Shown piece by piece: positions 11,119 to 21,850 of a stretch of 64,000 nucleotides of DNA. A program made the position numbers and the translations under genes. The stretch is from Tenrec ecaudatus (taxonomy: Eukaryota; Chordata; Mammalia; Afrosoricida; Tenrecidae), in the NCBI RefSeq assembly GCF_050624435.1, contig NC_134545.1, positions 89,246,063 to 89,310,062 of the forward strand, written 5' to 3'. Every line of letters begins with the position of its first letter. Positions within the stretch are counted from its first letter, which is position 1. The notes under the pieces were generated by a model, which was not told the DNA's origin, made no database searches, and saw only the letters and a program-made list of their open reading frames with translations.

Positions 11119-13019
11119 GTCAATACTAAGAAAGACCAGAAGATCATGGTACCACATAGAGTCTACATGTTAGACCAAGGCAGACCTTTTCCAAATGGGC
11201 TGTGCTTACAAGTGCAGGCAGCAGACGCTTTGGGACAAAGCCACTTGTGTTTTTTGTTGGGTGGGATGGGGCTTCTTTGGTAGAGTCACCTGAGGGCAGG
11301 TGACAGATTACAGGAAATCCAGGGGAGAGCGCTGGTGAGGAGGGGAAGCCTCGCTGGGCTGGCGGGTCTGGGGCTGGGTTCTTTGGTGAGGCTAGTGCTC
11401 TGGGGAAGGTTGGTGTGGACCAGGAGGCTGGAGAGGGCGGAGCAGACAGGGCTGAAGGCCAGGCTGTTAGATGAAGGAGCCTGTGAGGTTCATGGGCAGG
11501 GGGGGGGGGATGGAAAAGGTTAGGAATGAAGAAAGACAGCCGAGAAGAGGAACTGGTGCAGGAGACGCCTGAAACACACACCAGAGGAGGTCTCTGATGC
11601 CCCTCTTTAGCTCTGGAAGTCCACCTATCCAGGGTGAGCACCTCCCCTGGGCTCCGTGGGTCAGGATCTTGTTGGGGGGGGGGGAGGGAGAGGTAAAGCC
11701 CCGGTGTTGCTCTGGCCACCCAACCTCACCTAAGGGCCTTGGAGAGTTGTAGGGATTGGACCGCGTATGTCCCCGTGGCCCAGGGCTTACCTGGGGTCCG
11801 GTAGGCTGTGAACCCAGTCTCCAAGACTCCACCTCCAACCAGAGCCTGGGCTGAGTAAGCCGCCTTCTCCAGCCCCTGGGCTCCAGCTAGGACTGCAAGG
11901 CGGGCTTTCCCCGGTAGGGGCGCTGGGCCCCCGCGGATAGCTGGTTCTTGCCGCTCAGAAGAGCAGGAAGAGGAGGAGGAGGAGAGAGTGCGCATCCACC
12001 CAGGCTTCCAAACTTTCCGTCGGAAACCCACTGAGGTCAGGTCGCGCCTTATTCTGGACTAAGCGTTGAAAGCGTCTGCATTCTCTGACCCACTTCCCTC
12101 GATTGCAGTGTCCATTTTAACTCCCCGTAGAAAGCACATTCACTAAGTGGGGCTCCAGGCACCTCTGTGGTGGTTTTCCAGCCCTTACCTCCTCTAGCCT
12201 TCCTGCCTCAGGAAAGAGAATTAGAAAAATTTCCCTCCCTCCTCAGCTTCTCCATCTCATTGTTCTCTTTCTCCGGATATTCGGTGCTCCCTTCTCCTCA
12301 CCTTCCCCATCCGTCCCCCTGCATTTGTCTCTGTTTCAGTCATCTCCCACCCAAAAGAACTTCCTCTAATTTCAAAAAGGGAGGCAAGGGGCTGACGGGC
12401 TCTCTCTGGCTCTAAACCCGTTCTCTCCTTCCCACTACTCTCCCAATAGCTCCCTAACTCCTCACCCCTGGGACTGACCCTCAGGACATCTCAGGAGCTT
12501 CCCTGGGGCATCTTGTGTACTCAGGATTTGTACATCAAGGTGGCCTCCAGGTCTCCTCCCCCATCTCCAGCCTTCCCTCTGCTAACGTGGGGGGCAGAGG
12601 GTCCTTGCCCTCCTAGTGCCCTGGCTTGCACTCCTGCAAGCAAGGCCCGGATTGGGGGCAGCGCTGCGCTGGGCCTGGGGACAGGCTATCTAGCGCTCCA
12701 CTTAGACCAACAAAATCCAAGAAAACACCTGTGCCCGCTCAGAAACAGATCTGGAAAGAGTGAGTGCGCGGCCACGCCGGCCCAGGCGGGAAGATGAGTG
12801 CCCGGCTTTCCTAGTGGGCTCAGATCCTCCTTACTTCCCCTCTCCCGAGTTCCGGTCGGCACCCCTGGAGGAGACTCCCTCACCTAGTGGCCTCCGCCTC
12901 CCTCCAGGGCCTCCATGGCCCTAACACCCCTCGGGGAAACTCGCCTCCCGTGCTCTGGGGCACAGTCAGTGAGAGGTCCCCAGAGGAGGGGGCTTCCCAG
13001 CGACGCTTTCCACTCCGTG
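11119..13019. other. Repeat-poor region upstream of SORCS3
   Basis: About 1.9 kb with almost no recognisable interspersed repeats, increasingly G+C rich toward the CpG island. It has G-runs at 11501 and 11676 and pyrimidine-rich sequence at 12200-12350. This is the likely proximal regulatory region of SORCS3. A 191-codon minus-strand frame (11144-11719) is proline/serine-rich low-complexity translation and is not called as a gene. Confidence 0.45.
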
Positions 13020-13623
13020 CCACTGTCCGACGACTCGCAGGTCCGAGGCACGCCAACTGCTTGTGCAAACGCAATCGTCACGGACACTCACACTCACCAG
13101 CGCGTGCAAATACGCACGCACGCATCTGCGCGTCCACGGTCCCTCAGTCAGGCACCCCCACCCCTCGGTGCCCACCCGCCTGCCAGCCCTGGCGCAGCCC
13201 GGGCCTCACCTCTCCAGCGGGCGGGCGCGCACGCACGCTCACGCACGCATCCCCGCCCCCCCGCGCCCCCGCCCTCGTTGGGGGGTCGCAGGCCGCAGGG
13301 GGCGCCCGGCTGGGAGGGCCCGGGAGCGCTCTCCGAGTCCCGACTCCATCCCGCGCTTGGCTCCCGCGCGCCGCCCGCGAAGGCTCCGGGCTGCCCCGGG
13401 TTCCCCCGCGCGAACAGTTGGCGCTGGAAACACTTTACTCCTCCTCATTCTCCTAGTCCCCTCCCCGAGTGACATCCTGCGCCCCTCACAACACCCCCCC
13501 CCCCAACGTGGCGAGCGGCGCCTCCCAACTCATCGCCAGGAGCCAGTTGGAGGCGGGCTTGCTGAGAGCCGGGATTCACGGGCTCCGCAGGCAGCTTCTC
13601 CTCCGGGATCGGGCTGGCTGCGC

Positions 13624-13650
13624 TTATTTTAAAATAGAATTTTCTAATTA
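13624..13650. promoter_or_regulatory. AT-rich palindromic box inside the CpG island
   Basis: A 12-bp perfect palindrome TATTTTAAAATA (13625-13636), followed by a homeodomain-type TCTAATTA (13643-13650), in otherwise G+C-rich DNA about 330 bp before the start codon. The palindrome resembles an MEF2-like A/T core. Protein binding is an inference. Confidence 0.4.
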
Positions 13651-13890
13651 CCTTCGGACACGCCTTTGAAAACATTTCGGGAGGAGCTCGGCGGGGTGCT
13701 CAAGCGGAGGAGAGGAACGCCCCGGGGCCATTTCCCGGCTCCCGCCGGTCGTGGGATCCCCCCTCCGGCCCGGAGAGCGCGCGGGCGCGGGGAGGGACGC
13801 GCGGAGCGGAGCGGCGGGGCGCGCCAGCCGGAGCCGCCCCCTCCCCACTCCCCCGGCACACTTGCTGGCTGGCTCGCCGGTGCGCGCGCA

Positions 13891-13908
13891 CCCCCCCCCC
13901 CCCCCCCC
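13891..13908 (+). repeat. (C)18 homopolymer in the SORCS3 5' leader region
   Basis: Eighteen consecutive C residues, 66 bases before the start codon, flanked by GCGC-rich sequence. Length is error-prone in sequencing. Confidence 0.9.
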
Positions 13909-13974
13909 GCGCCGGACCCGCACCTCGGCGGGCGCCACACACTCGGTCGCCGGAGCCGCGGCAGCCGCAGCGGG

Positions 13975-14589
13975 ATGGAGGCAGCGCGCACGGAGCGCCC
14001 CGCAGCCTGGCTCGGGGCGCCCCTCGCCCGGACCGGGCTGCTGCTCCTATCGACGTGGGTCTTAGCAGGGGCCGAGATCACTTGGGGCGCGGCAGGCGGT
14101 CCCGGCCGTCCCGGGGCCCCGGCTTCGAGGCCACCCGTGCTGCCTCTGGCGCCGAGGGCAGTGGCAAGCCGGTGGCCGGAAGAGCTGGCGATGGCGCGGA
14201 GAGGCACCGCGCTGGGACGCCGGCCCGGCCCGGAGCTGCTTCCCCAGCCAGGCGGCGGTGAGAAGAGGGGAAAAACTGGGGGCGCACCGGCGGCGAGCTC
14301 GTGGTGGGGCCAGGGCGCCCCGGCTCCTAGAAAGGCGGGCGGCACGAGGAGGAGTCGCCGCGCGCAGCCCCCCAGCACCCTGGAGAGCGGGGACGCCTGG
14401 GCCACTGCCCTGGACGATGGTCCTAGAGCCAGCCTTACAGTGGACAAGGGACTTCGGGAGGAGGGGAAGGCGCCGCGGGCCGGGGGCGCCGCGGCTGTAG
14501 ACCTCCTGCTACCCAGCACCTCGTTCGCGCTGACGGGGGACTCGGCCCACAACCAAGCCATGGTGCACTGGTCAGGACACAACAGCAGC
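13975..14589 (+). CDS. SORCS3: SORCS3 first coding exon (VPS10-domain sorting receptor)
   Basis: Exon 1 encodes the first 205 residues of SorCS3, a neuronal type I membrane receptor of the sortilin/VPS10 family that sorts cargo and modulates synaptic depression. The protein starts MEAARTERPA, has a hydrophobic signal segment at about residues 20-33 (GLLLLSTWVLAGA), a basic Pro/Gly/Arg-rich propeptide, and a furin-type RRSRR site at 125-129. It ends in the strongly conserved block SFALTGDSAHNQAMVHWSGH just before the VPS10 beta-propeller. The N-terminus matches human SORCS3 rather than SORCS1 or SORCS2. The ATG has a good Kozak context (G at -3, G at +4). The frame is open for about 100 codons upstream without an ATG, so this start is preferred. 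The exon ends in phase 0 at GTGAGT. The remaining roughly 1000 residues lie outside the window. Confidence 0.95.
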
Positions 14590-14595
14590 GTGAGT
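14590..14595 (+). other. SORCS3: Intron 1 splice donor of SORCS3
   Basis: GTGAGT immediately follows the AGC AGC (Ser-Ser) codons. Cutting here leaves exactly 205 codons and matches the expected family junction, where the next exon resumes with a hydrophobic VILILTK-type segment. If unspliced, the frame would run on to 14967. Confidence 0.9.
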
Positions 14596-14660
14596 ACTCT
14601 CCAGGCGGCCAGTCCGGGAATGGCGGGGACCAGAGCGGGCATGGGGGGGGGGGGGATAGT

Positions 14661-17600
14661 TCCCAGGGTCGCCTTGATTTCTAGAGAACAAGCTCATCTA
14701 GTATTCCACCCCACACCACCCCGCATGCCCCCAACAGGTTCGCTGAGTTTGTTGTTGATGGTGTGTGCTTTTGTTTACCTGAGACCCCAGGGAAGGGGCC
14801 ACCCAGTGTGCAGCTGCAGCAGGCAGGGCTGCCCTGTAAATGAGCGTGGTCACTTTCTACTGACTTGGCTGAAGAGTGTTAGTTATTTTTCCTATTGGGG
14901 CATGGGTGGTTGGCATCCTGGGAGAGGGCATGGACTGGTTTGGGGAAGGAGTCATTGGACAGACTGATTCTTGCCAAGGCTAGACAGACATCTCCGCCCC
15001 AGAGGGAACCTAGGGATTGAGACCCCTCAGACTCCTGGAGATGGCTGTCCCCATCCACAAGGCTGGGCCAGGCCAGCTCCAGCCTTGGCCTACAGGTGAC
15101 TGGGCGCCCTCGTAAAGCCCAGGCAGCGTTGGGAAAGCTATGGGAAAGGCAGTAAAAACTTTAGCGTGAGGGGAAATTCATCCTCCTTCTGCACTCCACG
15201 CCCTCATAGCATGCACAGCACACGCACACCGAAGTCGCTGAAGGCACAACTCGCACCTCTGCTGCCGCGTCTTGCGCCCTCTAAAGCCAGAGGGAGCGGG
15301 AGTTGGGTCCCTAGGCTTTCTGTGCACATCTCCACTCCTCACTCTTAGCCGCTGTTGTAGAGGTGGCTTGGTGGCTGCAGGCACTCTGGGTTGAGGTGCC
15401 ACCTATGGGGAGCATCCCTGCCTGGGCAGCTGCAGAGGCAGCTTGTGCCAGGAGGGCCCCCACCACCTCGCAGGAACACCAAGTCATGCAATCCAATCCA
15501 ACAAGGAGGGGGAAGAGGAGTGGGGTGCTTCTGGGGGGGGGGGGAGGAGAAGGCTTTCAAGGTCTCCCATCGTTTCCTCCTTATCATAGCACCCACTTCA
15601 GCCAGCCTGGCAACACCCTTTCTGGACCAGAGCCGAACCTGGCAGTGGGCTGCCTGGGCCCCGTGGGCGGATGGCAGATGTGTATACAAGCAGCTTTGAG
15701 GAGCTCTGTTGGTGGAAACACTCCCCTCCCCAGTGCTTTTGTCTTTATGATGGACACCTGGAAAAGTTTCCTCGGGTAATGGGAGGGGGGGTGCTGTCAG
15801 GAATAGGATGTGTTATAGTGAAGAGCTGGTCAATTGGGGGCTGCAGAGCTAGGCACCGGGAGCATTACTCACAGTTTTCTGGGTCAGAAGGACACACAAC
15901 TGGGAGCTCATGGCAGCTGGCTAACGAATGCTGAGAGACCTGGGCTTCACCCCGTGAAGACCCTTCCACGACTCGGGCCGGAGAGCTCCGGGGCTCAGAA
16001 GTGCATGACTTGTGTGTGACTCCACAACGATGGCGGCTGCAGACTTCGAAGTCCCCAGAGGACTGGGGTGTGGACTTGTCTGAGGGAGGACTTGGGGGAG
16101 AGGAGATGCTCTGACAGCTGGAGTTCTGAATCACAACTCACGCTTGTGTGATAATTTGGAAATTTCTCTCTGTGTGCATGCGTGTGAGTGTGTGTACACG
16201 TGTGCACGCGTGTGTGAGTTCCTGCCCACGCAGGTCGTGGATCTGATGTGTGGAAGTAGTTGTATCCCTAGGAGGTGAGGTGGTTGGCTGCACAGTTCTG
16301 TGGCTTGAGCACTGTCCCCTTTGGACAATATCAAGCCACACTGCCTGAAGAGTTTCCCTATGTCCCTGCTTTTATTTTAAGGACAAAACCTCTGAAGATG
16401 AGACTGGAGAGAAAATGTTTTCTGCAAATACTAGCTAAACAGGCATGGTTTTTCCTGCCCGTATTCAATGCAGTGTGCAGCAGACCGAGAGTCCAGCTCT
16501 GTGCTCCCTGGGAGATGGCTCTTTAGCCAGAAGAGGGCCAAGAGAGCTTACGGGAGTGGACCACCTGGAGCTGGAGTCCCCAGCGACTGAGATTCCAGTG
16601 CCCCACGAGCACTCCAAGAGGTTTATTGGTCCTGCTCATGGCCATCCGGGTGCCTAGGCAAAGGGAAAACAGCTGCCCCATCCTCTAGGATCACAGGGGG
16701 CTGTCGCTATAGTTCCCAGACTTAACCTACCTCTTCTGGCCATATTTGCAAGCAGTACCAGGGAGAGAGGGGTCACTGCGTGTGTCAGATCCCTGCAGCT
16801 TCCCAAGGAAGGCCTGGCCCTTGCCACTTCGGGGAGAGAAGGGAGCCCCTTTCTACACAATCACCCAGTGGACTTTCCCCTCCGCCCCCTCCTCCTTTCC
16901 GGAGGGTAGAAAAAGAAGATGCTATGATGAAAGCCAGGTGAGGAATGACAGGGAAGATAAATCTCCCGGGGTTCCCTTCATCAGTGCTCCTGAAGTGGAG
17001 GGAGACGTGCCCACAGACAGAGAACCTGGGGCTCTTGGGATGGAGAGAGACTTTCATCCTCTCTTCCAGAATCCCTCCAGACTTCCATCTGGCTTTCCCA
17101 GTGTTAAAGTCGTTCTTCTCCAAGCAGGCCACTGGGTTCATGTTTAACACATGGTCTTTGTCTGGCCCTCCTTCCAGTGCTGTTGATGAGCTCCATGACT
17201 TGGTATGACTTCTGTTTGGGAACAGCTTTCATCCCCTCCTGTGACCACACATGGAATGCCAAAGGACAGAGTTGGCAGTCAGGGATGCAGGAGTCAGGTG
17301 GTAGCAGGAAGGGGATTCGACGCAGGGACGCTGGGGACAGGAGGAGAGCCTTGTCTAAGCCTTGGGTCCTCAGACTGGGACTCCCAAGCAGGAGGTGAGC
17401 AGCAGGCATGAGCCAGGAAGGAGTTAGGTGAGTGACTGACCGGGTCTGGGCCCTTCCTCTGAGCATGAGTGCCTTGCCAGGGCTTTGAGGTGGGAGCTGT
17501 GTGAATGCAGTCTTAAGACCTGGGCTCTAGGGGTGGGGCTTGCTGCTCCTTTCCTTCAGGTGTCTCCAGCTCATGGATGAGTTCCAGAGTGTGTCACCAA

Positions 17601-18050
17601 CATCCCAAGGGAGCCAGTCCCCATAGCTTACAGGGATACAGACATACACATTATCCTGGCTGGCGGTCCCCTGCCTGCCTGCTCTGTTCGGTGAGTTGGC
17701 AAAGGACTCTGGGGAGAGGCATGTTGGGAAGGCACAGTGCAGGCTAGAAGCTCCCCTCTTCCAGAGGTTCACCTTTTATAGGGAGGCCGTGCCCAGAGCT
17801 CTTCGGAGACTGCTGAGGCCTCTCTGAAGTTCGTCCTTGCCCCTCACCCACTGCTTGCTCTCCGCTCAGTAGCTCCATTTGCAGGCTGTGGCTCCTGCAG
17901 GGAGCCTGTTTAGAATGACTTGCCAAGCAGTTTCCAATTAATGCATCCTCCTGCCATCACACTCTACCTTCATGCCCAGCACTGGGGAGAAGTTGATCAT
18001 TCCGGGTCCCCTCCCAGTCACCCTCTCCTGAGCTTGCTGGGCAGTGGATA
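14661..18050. other. Intron stretch, mostly unique
   Basis: Repeat-poor 5' intron sequence. It has a G-run at 15532-15543, a TG/CG-rich alternating run at about 16168-16216, and no recognisable exon or interspersed repeat. The sequence near 17930 ('tttccaattaatgcat') begins an AT-rich, homeodomain-motif-rich tract. The open frames here are unsupported. Confidence 0.45.
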
Positions 18051-18072
18051 TCTCTCTCTCTCTCTCTCTCTC
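18051..18072 (+). repeat. (TC)11 microsatellite
   Basis: Pure TC dinucleotides, directly read. Confidence 0.95.
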
Positions 18073-18099
18073 CCAGGCAGGATTTCATATCCTTAACTA

Positions 18100-18370
18100 A
18101 TTCAGCTGGACCGTGTTCTAAAATATTTACTCCTAATGTGCAAAATAGTGACAGATTTGCTCAGATTAATTGTATTTCACTCACTGGAGCATCTAATTGT
18201 AGCTCCCCAACAGATTTTTCAAATAGCACTTGGCTGGATTGCCTAGCCTTCCTCGTCCCTGCTCACGGCCCCCTTGTCACAATATCTTAATGCATTTTGC
18301 CTTCTCGGAGGCTTAATAAAGAAGCCTGCCACTGAAGCCATTCTTCAGGGGTTTGCCAAAAAGAATCTGT
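18100..18370. promoter_or_regulatory. Candidate intronic enhancer block
   Basis: Repeat-free and AT-rich with clustered homeodomain cores: 'gattaattgta', 'ctaattgtag', and 'tttaattaatatt' at about 18372. The even texture without CpG decay or repeat signatures is typical of conserved non-coding elements near neural genes. Conservation itself was not tested. Confidence 0.35.
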
Positions 18371-18696
18371 TTTTAATTAATATTACAAGGGGAGCCATCC
18401 CAGTCGAGATGTAGCTATGAGATGCAGTGGGACCTAACAGCACTAATTGCTCCTGGTCACTGTCAGCCAGGTGGGCGGGGAGGGGGAGGGGAGGAGGGGG
18501 CTGGACACAGGCTGCCCTGGCCTTACAGGGTGTGATTGGTTCCTTAGCTCCTGCAGTGATTTCCAAGTTGAGCAGAAGTTGCACACCCCGTCATTGGGAG
18601 GCCTAATTTAAGGATTGCAGAAATGCTCATGGATGGAATTTGCTTTGTAGCTGGCAAAGAGGGAATGTTGGGAATTGTTTGCTTTTTATTATTTTC

Positions 18697-18778
18697 TCCT
18701 TCCTTCCTTCCTTCCTTCCTTCCTTCCTTCCTTCCTTCCTTCCTTCCTTCCTTCCTTCCTTCCTTCCTTCCTTCCTTC

Positions 18779-18840
<62 letters not shown>
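18697..18840 (+). repeat. Compound (TTCC)n-(TTCT)n microsatellite
   Basis: About 82 bases of TTCC units to 18780 switch sharply to about 60 bases of TTCT units ending at 18840. The long Ser/Leu/Phe/Pro frames here are translation artefacts of the repeat. The opposite strand is a long polypurine tract. Confidence 0.95.
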
Positions 18841-19067
18841 GCCTTTCCTCTCCCACAGTTATCTTAGATTTAAGGGCAAAGGGGAGTTAGTGGCCCTTAG
18901 AGGCAAGAAGGCTCAGGTTGCAAGAAGAACTGCCTTTCCCATCCACTCTGTGGCACTGGATGAGTCCTGGGCCCTGGGACAGCCCTTAGGGAGCAGAGAG
19001 GTCTGATGGAGCGAGAGGGGTGGAGATAGGAAGGTTGAGCCCAAAGCTCAGGTTTATACAGGCTACA

Positions 19068-19266
19068 AGCGCTGGTAGTGTAGTGGTTACCCGTCAGGCT
19101 GCTAATTGCAAGATCAGCAGTTCAAAACCACGAGCAGCTCAGCAGGAGAAAGATGAGGTTTTCTACTCTCATAAAGGGTCACAGTCTCAGAAGCTCACAG
19201 GGGCAGTCTTACCCTGTCATATAAAGTCCCTAGGAGTTGGTATTGACTCAATGGCAGTGAGTTTTT
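19068..19266 (+). mobile_element. AfroSINE, sense
   Basis: Complete order of blocks: 'gctggtagtgtagtggttaccc', 'aagatcagcagttcaaaacc', 'ggagaaagatgaggttttctactctc', 'gggtcacagtctcagaagctcacaggggcag', and the tail 'gagttggtattgactcaatggcagtgag'. Confidence 0.92.
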
Positions 19267-19399
19267 TGTTTGTTCATTGGTCAGGAATGGATTGGCAAAA
19301 ATCTACTGTGGCCTGGTGACTTGACTCACCAATTTATTTATTTATTTTATTGCTTTATCTCTTCTTTGGGCTCTTGGCTGGCTTGAAGGGACAAATGTC

Positions 19400-19770
19400 A
19401 AAAAGTTAGTTTTCAGCATTTTGGGAGTGGAATGGGAAAATATGGACTGTGAGTGCCTCCTCGCAGGTCACTTTTGGTCAACAGGATGAACTGCCTAATC
19501 ACGGCTAGCCATGATTTTCCCCTGAATGACCTAATGACCTCATAACAATGAAGTGCTCGCGGTTGTTGGCAGGAGAGACGGGGAGCTTTGCTTTACAGGT
19601 CATTGGCACTTGAGGACATTTGATTATGTTAGTGCATGAATGGTAGTCCCAAGCCTTTCTGAGCAGATACTGTGAAGTAATCAGAGACCCTTGTCCCCAG
19701 GATGTAGACAGTAGCTCATAGTCTGACAGCTATTGTAACCAGTCGTTTGTCCAACAGGTCTACATTCCAG
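19400..19770. promoter_or_regulatory. Candidate regulatory block with a DR2 element
   Basis: A repeat-free stretch between SINE and L1 pieces. It contains the perfect direct repeat TGACCT-AA-TGACCT at 19527-19540, which on the minus strand is AGGTCA-TT-AGGTCA, a DR2-type nuclear receptor site. Function is inferred only. Confidence 0.35.
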
Positions 19771-19784
19771 CTGAAGAACCTTTT

Positions 19785-20110
19785 CTAAAAAAAATCATTT
19801 TATTGTGGGCTCTTACAGCTCTTATGATATTGCATACATCAGTTGTTTCAAGCGCACTTGGACATAGGTTGCCATCATCACTTTCTACACAGTTACCTTT
19901 TATTCCCGCTCAAGTCCCTTTGACCTCTTGTACTATTTTTCCTGGCAGTCGAGTGTCTTCATTGTAGGGGGCTCAGAACACTTCAACCTCATCTTTGTTC
20001 TCCAGTCAACTCTCAGGTCAGCCAAGCTCCTCGTTGCTCTAAGCTCCTTCTTGACAACAAGCCTTTGGCCAGAGGTCCCCTCCGCTAAGGTACTCTTCAT
20101 CCGCTATTGA
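19785..20110 (-). mobile_element. L1-type LINE 3' tail (antisense)
   Basis: The plus strand starts with the complement of a poly(A) tail ('aaaaaaaatcattttattgtgggctc'). It then gives 'tgtttcaagcgcacttgg', 'gttgccatcatcac', and 'ccgctcaagtcccttt', the same 3' end seen at 28129 and 49439 and in sense at 22670-23170. Confidence 0.65.
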
Positions 20111-20189
20111 AATGGACTGAGTACTCCAGGTATCATTCACGACTCAAGCACAGTGGCTTGATGAAACCTTCTGTAGAAAGTCTCTCAAT

Positions 20190-20375
20190 GGATCCCACTG
20201 CCATTGAGCTGACTCTGACGCATACCAACCATATCATGTAGGATTTCCAAGTTTGTGAATCTTTATGAAAGCAAACAGCCTTTCTCCCAAGTATTGGCTG
20301 AATGGTTGGAATGACCAATCTTTCAGTGAGCAGTCAGTCTAGCGCTTACCTGACAGCACTACCCGGGTTTCTAGC
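20190..20375 (-). mobile_element. AfroSINE, antisense, diverged
   Basis: 'cccactgccattgagctgactctgacgcataccaacc', 'gatttccaagtttgtgaatctttatgaaagcaaacagcc', and the antisense head ending 'ctgacagcactacccggg'. Confidence 0.75.
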
Positions 20376-21187
20376 TGGCATTGATTTCTCATTTACCTAA
20401 TTGTTTTATAACTTACTGTATCACACATTGGATCGTTGTTGGTTTAGTTCTTGCTTCCTTGACTCTTGTATGATTTTGAGTGTTCTAACGAGAAGAAATA
20501 AAACAGCACATGCCCCACGGGTGTGCAGCACCCTGCTTGGCGCACAGCTCAGCACCTACTTACTGACTTGGATTTTGGAGCACGGCCATGTTTTGGCAGT
20601 GAGAACAGGAATGGAAGATGACCAACGGGCTACCACTGCTTCGTAATAGCATGACATTGTTATACCTGGTGTATGTTACATGTAGATTTTATATAAGAGT
20701 CAGAGGTAGGGATCTCACTTATTGGATAAGCTAATAATTCTGGCTTCTTACTGTGTATTTCAGTGACCAGATGAGCCATTTGCTGAGTATCTCCTCTGTG
20801 TGTAGCCTTTTGCTTTGGGGACTAGAGGGTGAGGTGAGAAACAAGGAGAAGATAGCACCTTCCTCCAGGTCCTCGTGACATACTTTGGATGTAAGAGTGC
20901 TCTGCTGTAAAGTTAAAGTAACACATGATGAAGGGACACATGCCATGGGGGGATATGTGGTTAATTGTCAAGTGATAGTTTTAGGTTCGGAACTTAAAGG
21001 AGAGAGGATCACTGTGGGAGATGCCAGGGGTGTCCTAGACGCATAGAATGCCTAGCCTGGAAGCGAACTTTGGAATTGCCCTTAGCACAGAGCTCACCAT
21101 AGAGATGGAGACTGAGGCTCAGACAGAAACATGGCTTCCTCGAATTCAGACCTCTACTTTCCTTTTCTCTCTAAATACCCACTCCCT
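20376..21187. other. Intron stretch, nothing recognised
   Basis: No exon or clear repeat. It contains weak resemblance to ancient repeats near 21060-21125 ('gagatggagactgaggctcagac'). Confidence 0.4.
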
Positions 21188-21393
21188 AAGTGAGCCCTGG
21201 TGGTATAGTGGGTTACACATTGGCCTGCAGACTGCAAGGTCAGCAGTTTGAAACCTCCAGCCACTCTACAGGAGAAAGCTGAGACTTTCTGCTCCCAGAG
21301 AGCCACAGTCTCCGAAACCCACAGGGGCAGGTCTCAGTCTGTGTTAAAGGGCGGCTGTGAGTCAGAATCGACTTGATGACAGTGGGTTTGTTT
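21188..21393 (+). mobile_element. AfroSINE, sense, well preserved
   Basis: Starts 'gtgagccctggtggtatagtgg', has 'gcaaggtcagcagtttgaaacc' and 'caggagaaagctgagactttctgctccc', and ends 'gtgagtcagaatcgacttgatgacagtggg'. This is one of the cleanest copies in the window. Confidence 0.93.
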
Positions 21394-21639
21394 GTGAGTT
21401 TGTTCATTCCCCATTTTCTCTACTTCTCCTTCGGGCTTACAGAACCTTTTCCTGCTAAGAAGACTTTAGCGCTTGCGCTCAGGCGAGGGAGCATGCTGTC
21501 TGTTTGGTAGGGAGCATAGCTGAGGCCTGGGATGATGGAGAGAGGGAGGCATAGATTTCTCCTGCCAGTTCCAGACCCATCCTAGGCTGCCCACCCATCT
21601 CCGTGGAAATAAACAAAAGACGCCTTAATGCTGGACAAG

Positions 21640-21850
21640 CTGCATTTCCCTAGCTGTTGTTAAGAAGGATCTCTTGGGAGTCACCTCATTCTCTGAGTCA
21701 GTGAGTGAATCAAGCCCGGTTACATCATCAGGGGCATTTTGCTCACTTATTTTGATCAGTTTAGTTTGCATTTAATTATTTATGGAAATGCAGCTCTTTA
21801 TAGTAAATAATGGCATCTAAGAACTCCAGGACTACATAAATAGTCTTCTG
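21640..21850. promoter_or_regulatory. Candidate intronic enhancer with octamer-like inverted repeat
   Basis: Repeat-free. TGCATTT at 21767-21773 and AAATGCA at 21786-21792 form a perfect 7-bp inverted repeat around a TAATTA homeodomain core (21773-21778). Nearby are a 'tgagtcagtga' AP-1-like site (about 21696) and 'tttatagtaaataatgg'. POU/homeodomain binding is an inference. Confidence 0.4.

Larger units (their letters stand above)
13020..14660 (+). promoter_or_regulatory. CpG island promoter of SORCS3
   Basis: CpG dinucleotides are dense from about 13020 to 14660, unlike the CpG-poor surroundings. The island carries CACG/CGCACG-rich repeats (13078-13250) and GC boxes such as 'ggcggggcgcg' near 13814, and it contains the first coding exon. 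No TATA box sits at a convincing distance from the ATG, which fits a dispersed CpG-island promoter. The transcription start cannot be fixed from sequence; it probably lies within about 300 bp upstream of 13975. Confidence 0.8.

Noticed and set aside
11144..11719. 191-codon minus-strand ORF
   Set aside because: Composition is Pro/Ser-rich without recognisable motif; it overlaps another frame and has no splice context.
12887..13632. Three overlapping plus-strand ORFs of about 189 codons
   Set aside because: They occupy all three frames in CpG-rich DNA and are Pro/Arg/Ala-rich low complexity, so they are chance frames.
13666..13974. N-terminal extension of the SORCS3 frame
   Set aside because: The frame is open but has no ATG before 13975. 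The ATG at 13975 has a strong context and gives the expected SorCS3 N-terminus with signal peptide.
13644..14642. 332-codon minus-strand ORF across the CpG island
   Set aside because: It is antisense to SORCS3 exon 1 and its 5' leader. The length is explained by G+C-rich sequence with few stop codons, and no domain is visible.
14590..14967. Continuation of the SORCS3 frame past residue 205
   Set aside because: GTGAGT at 14590 is a consensus donor, and the sequence after it does not resemble the VPS10 domain.
18623..19006. Plus-strand ORF with Pro-Ser-Phe-Leu repeats
   Set aside because: It is a direct translation of the TTCC/TTCT microsatellite in all frames.
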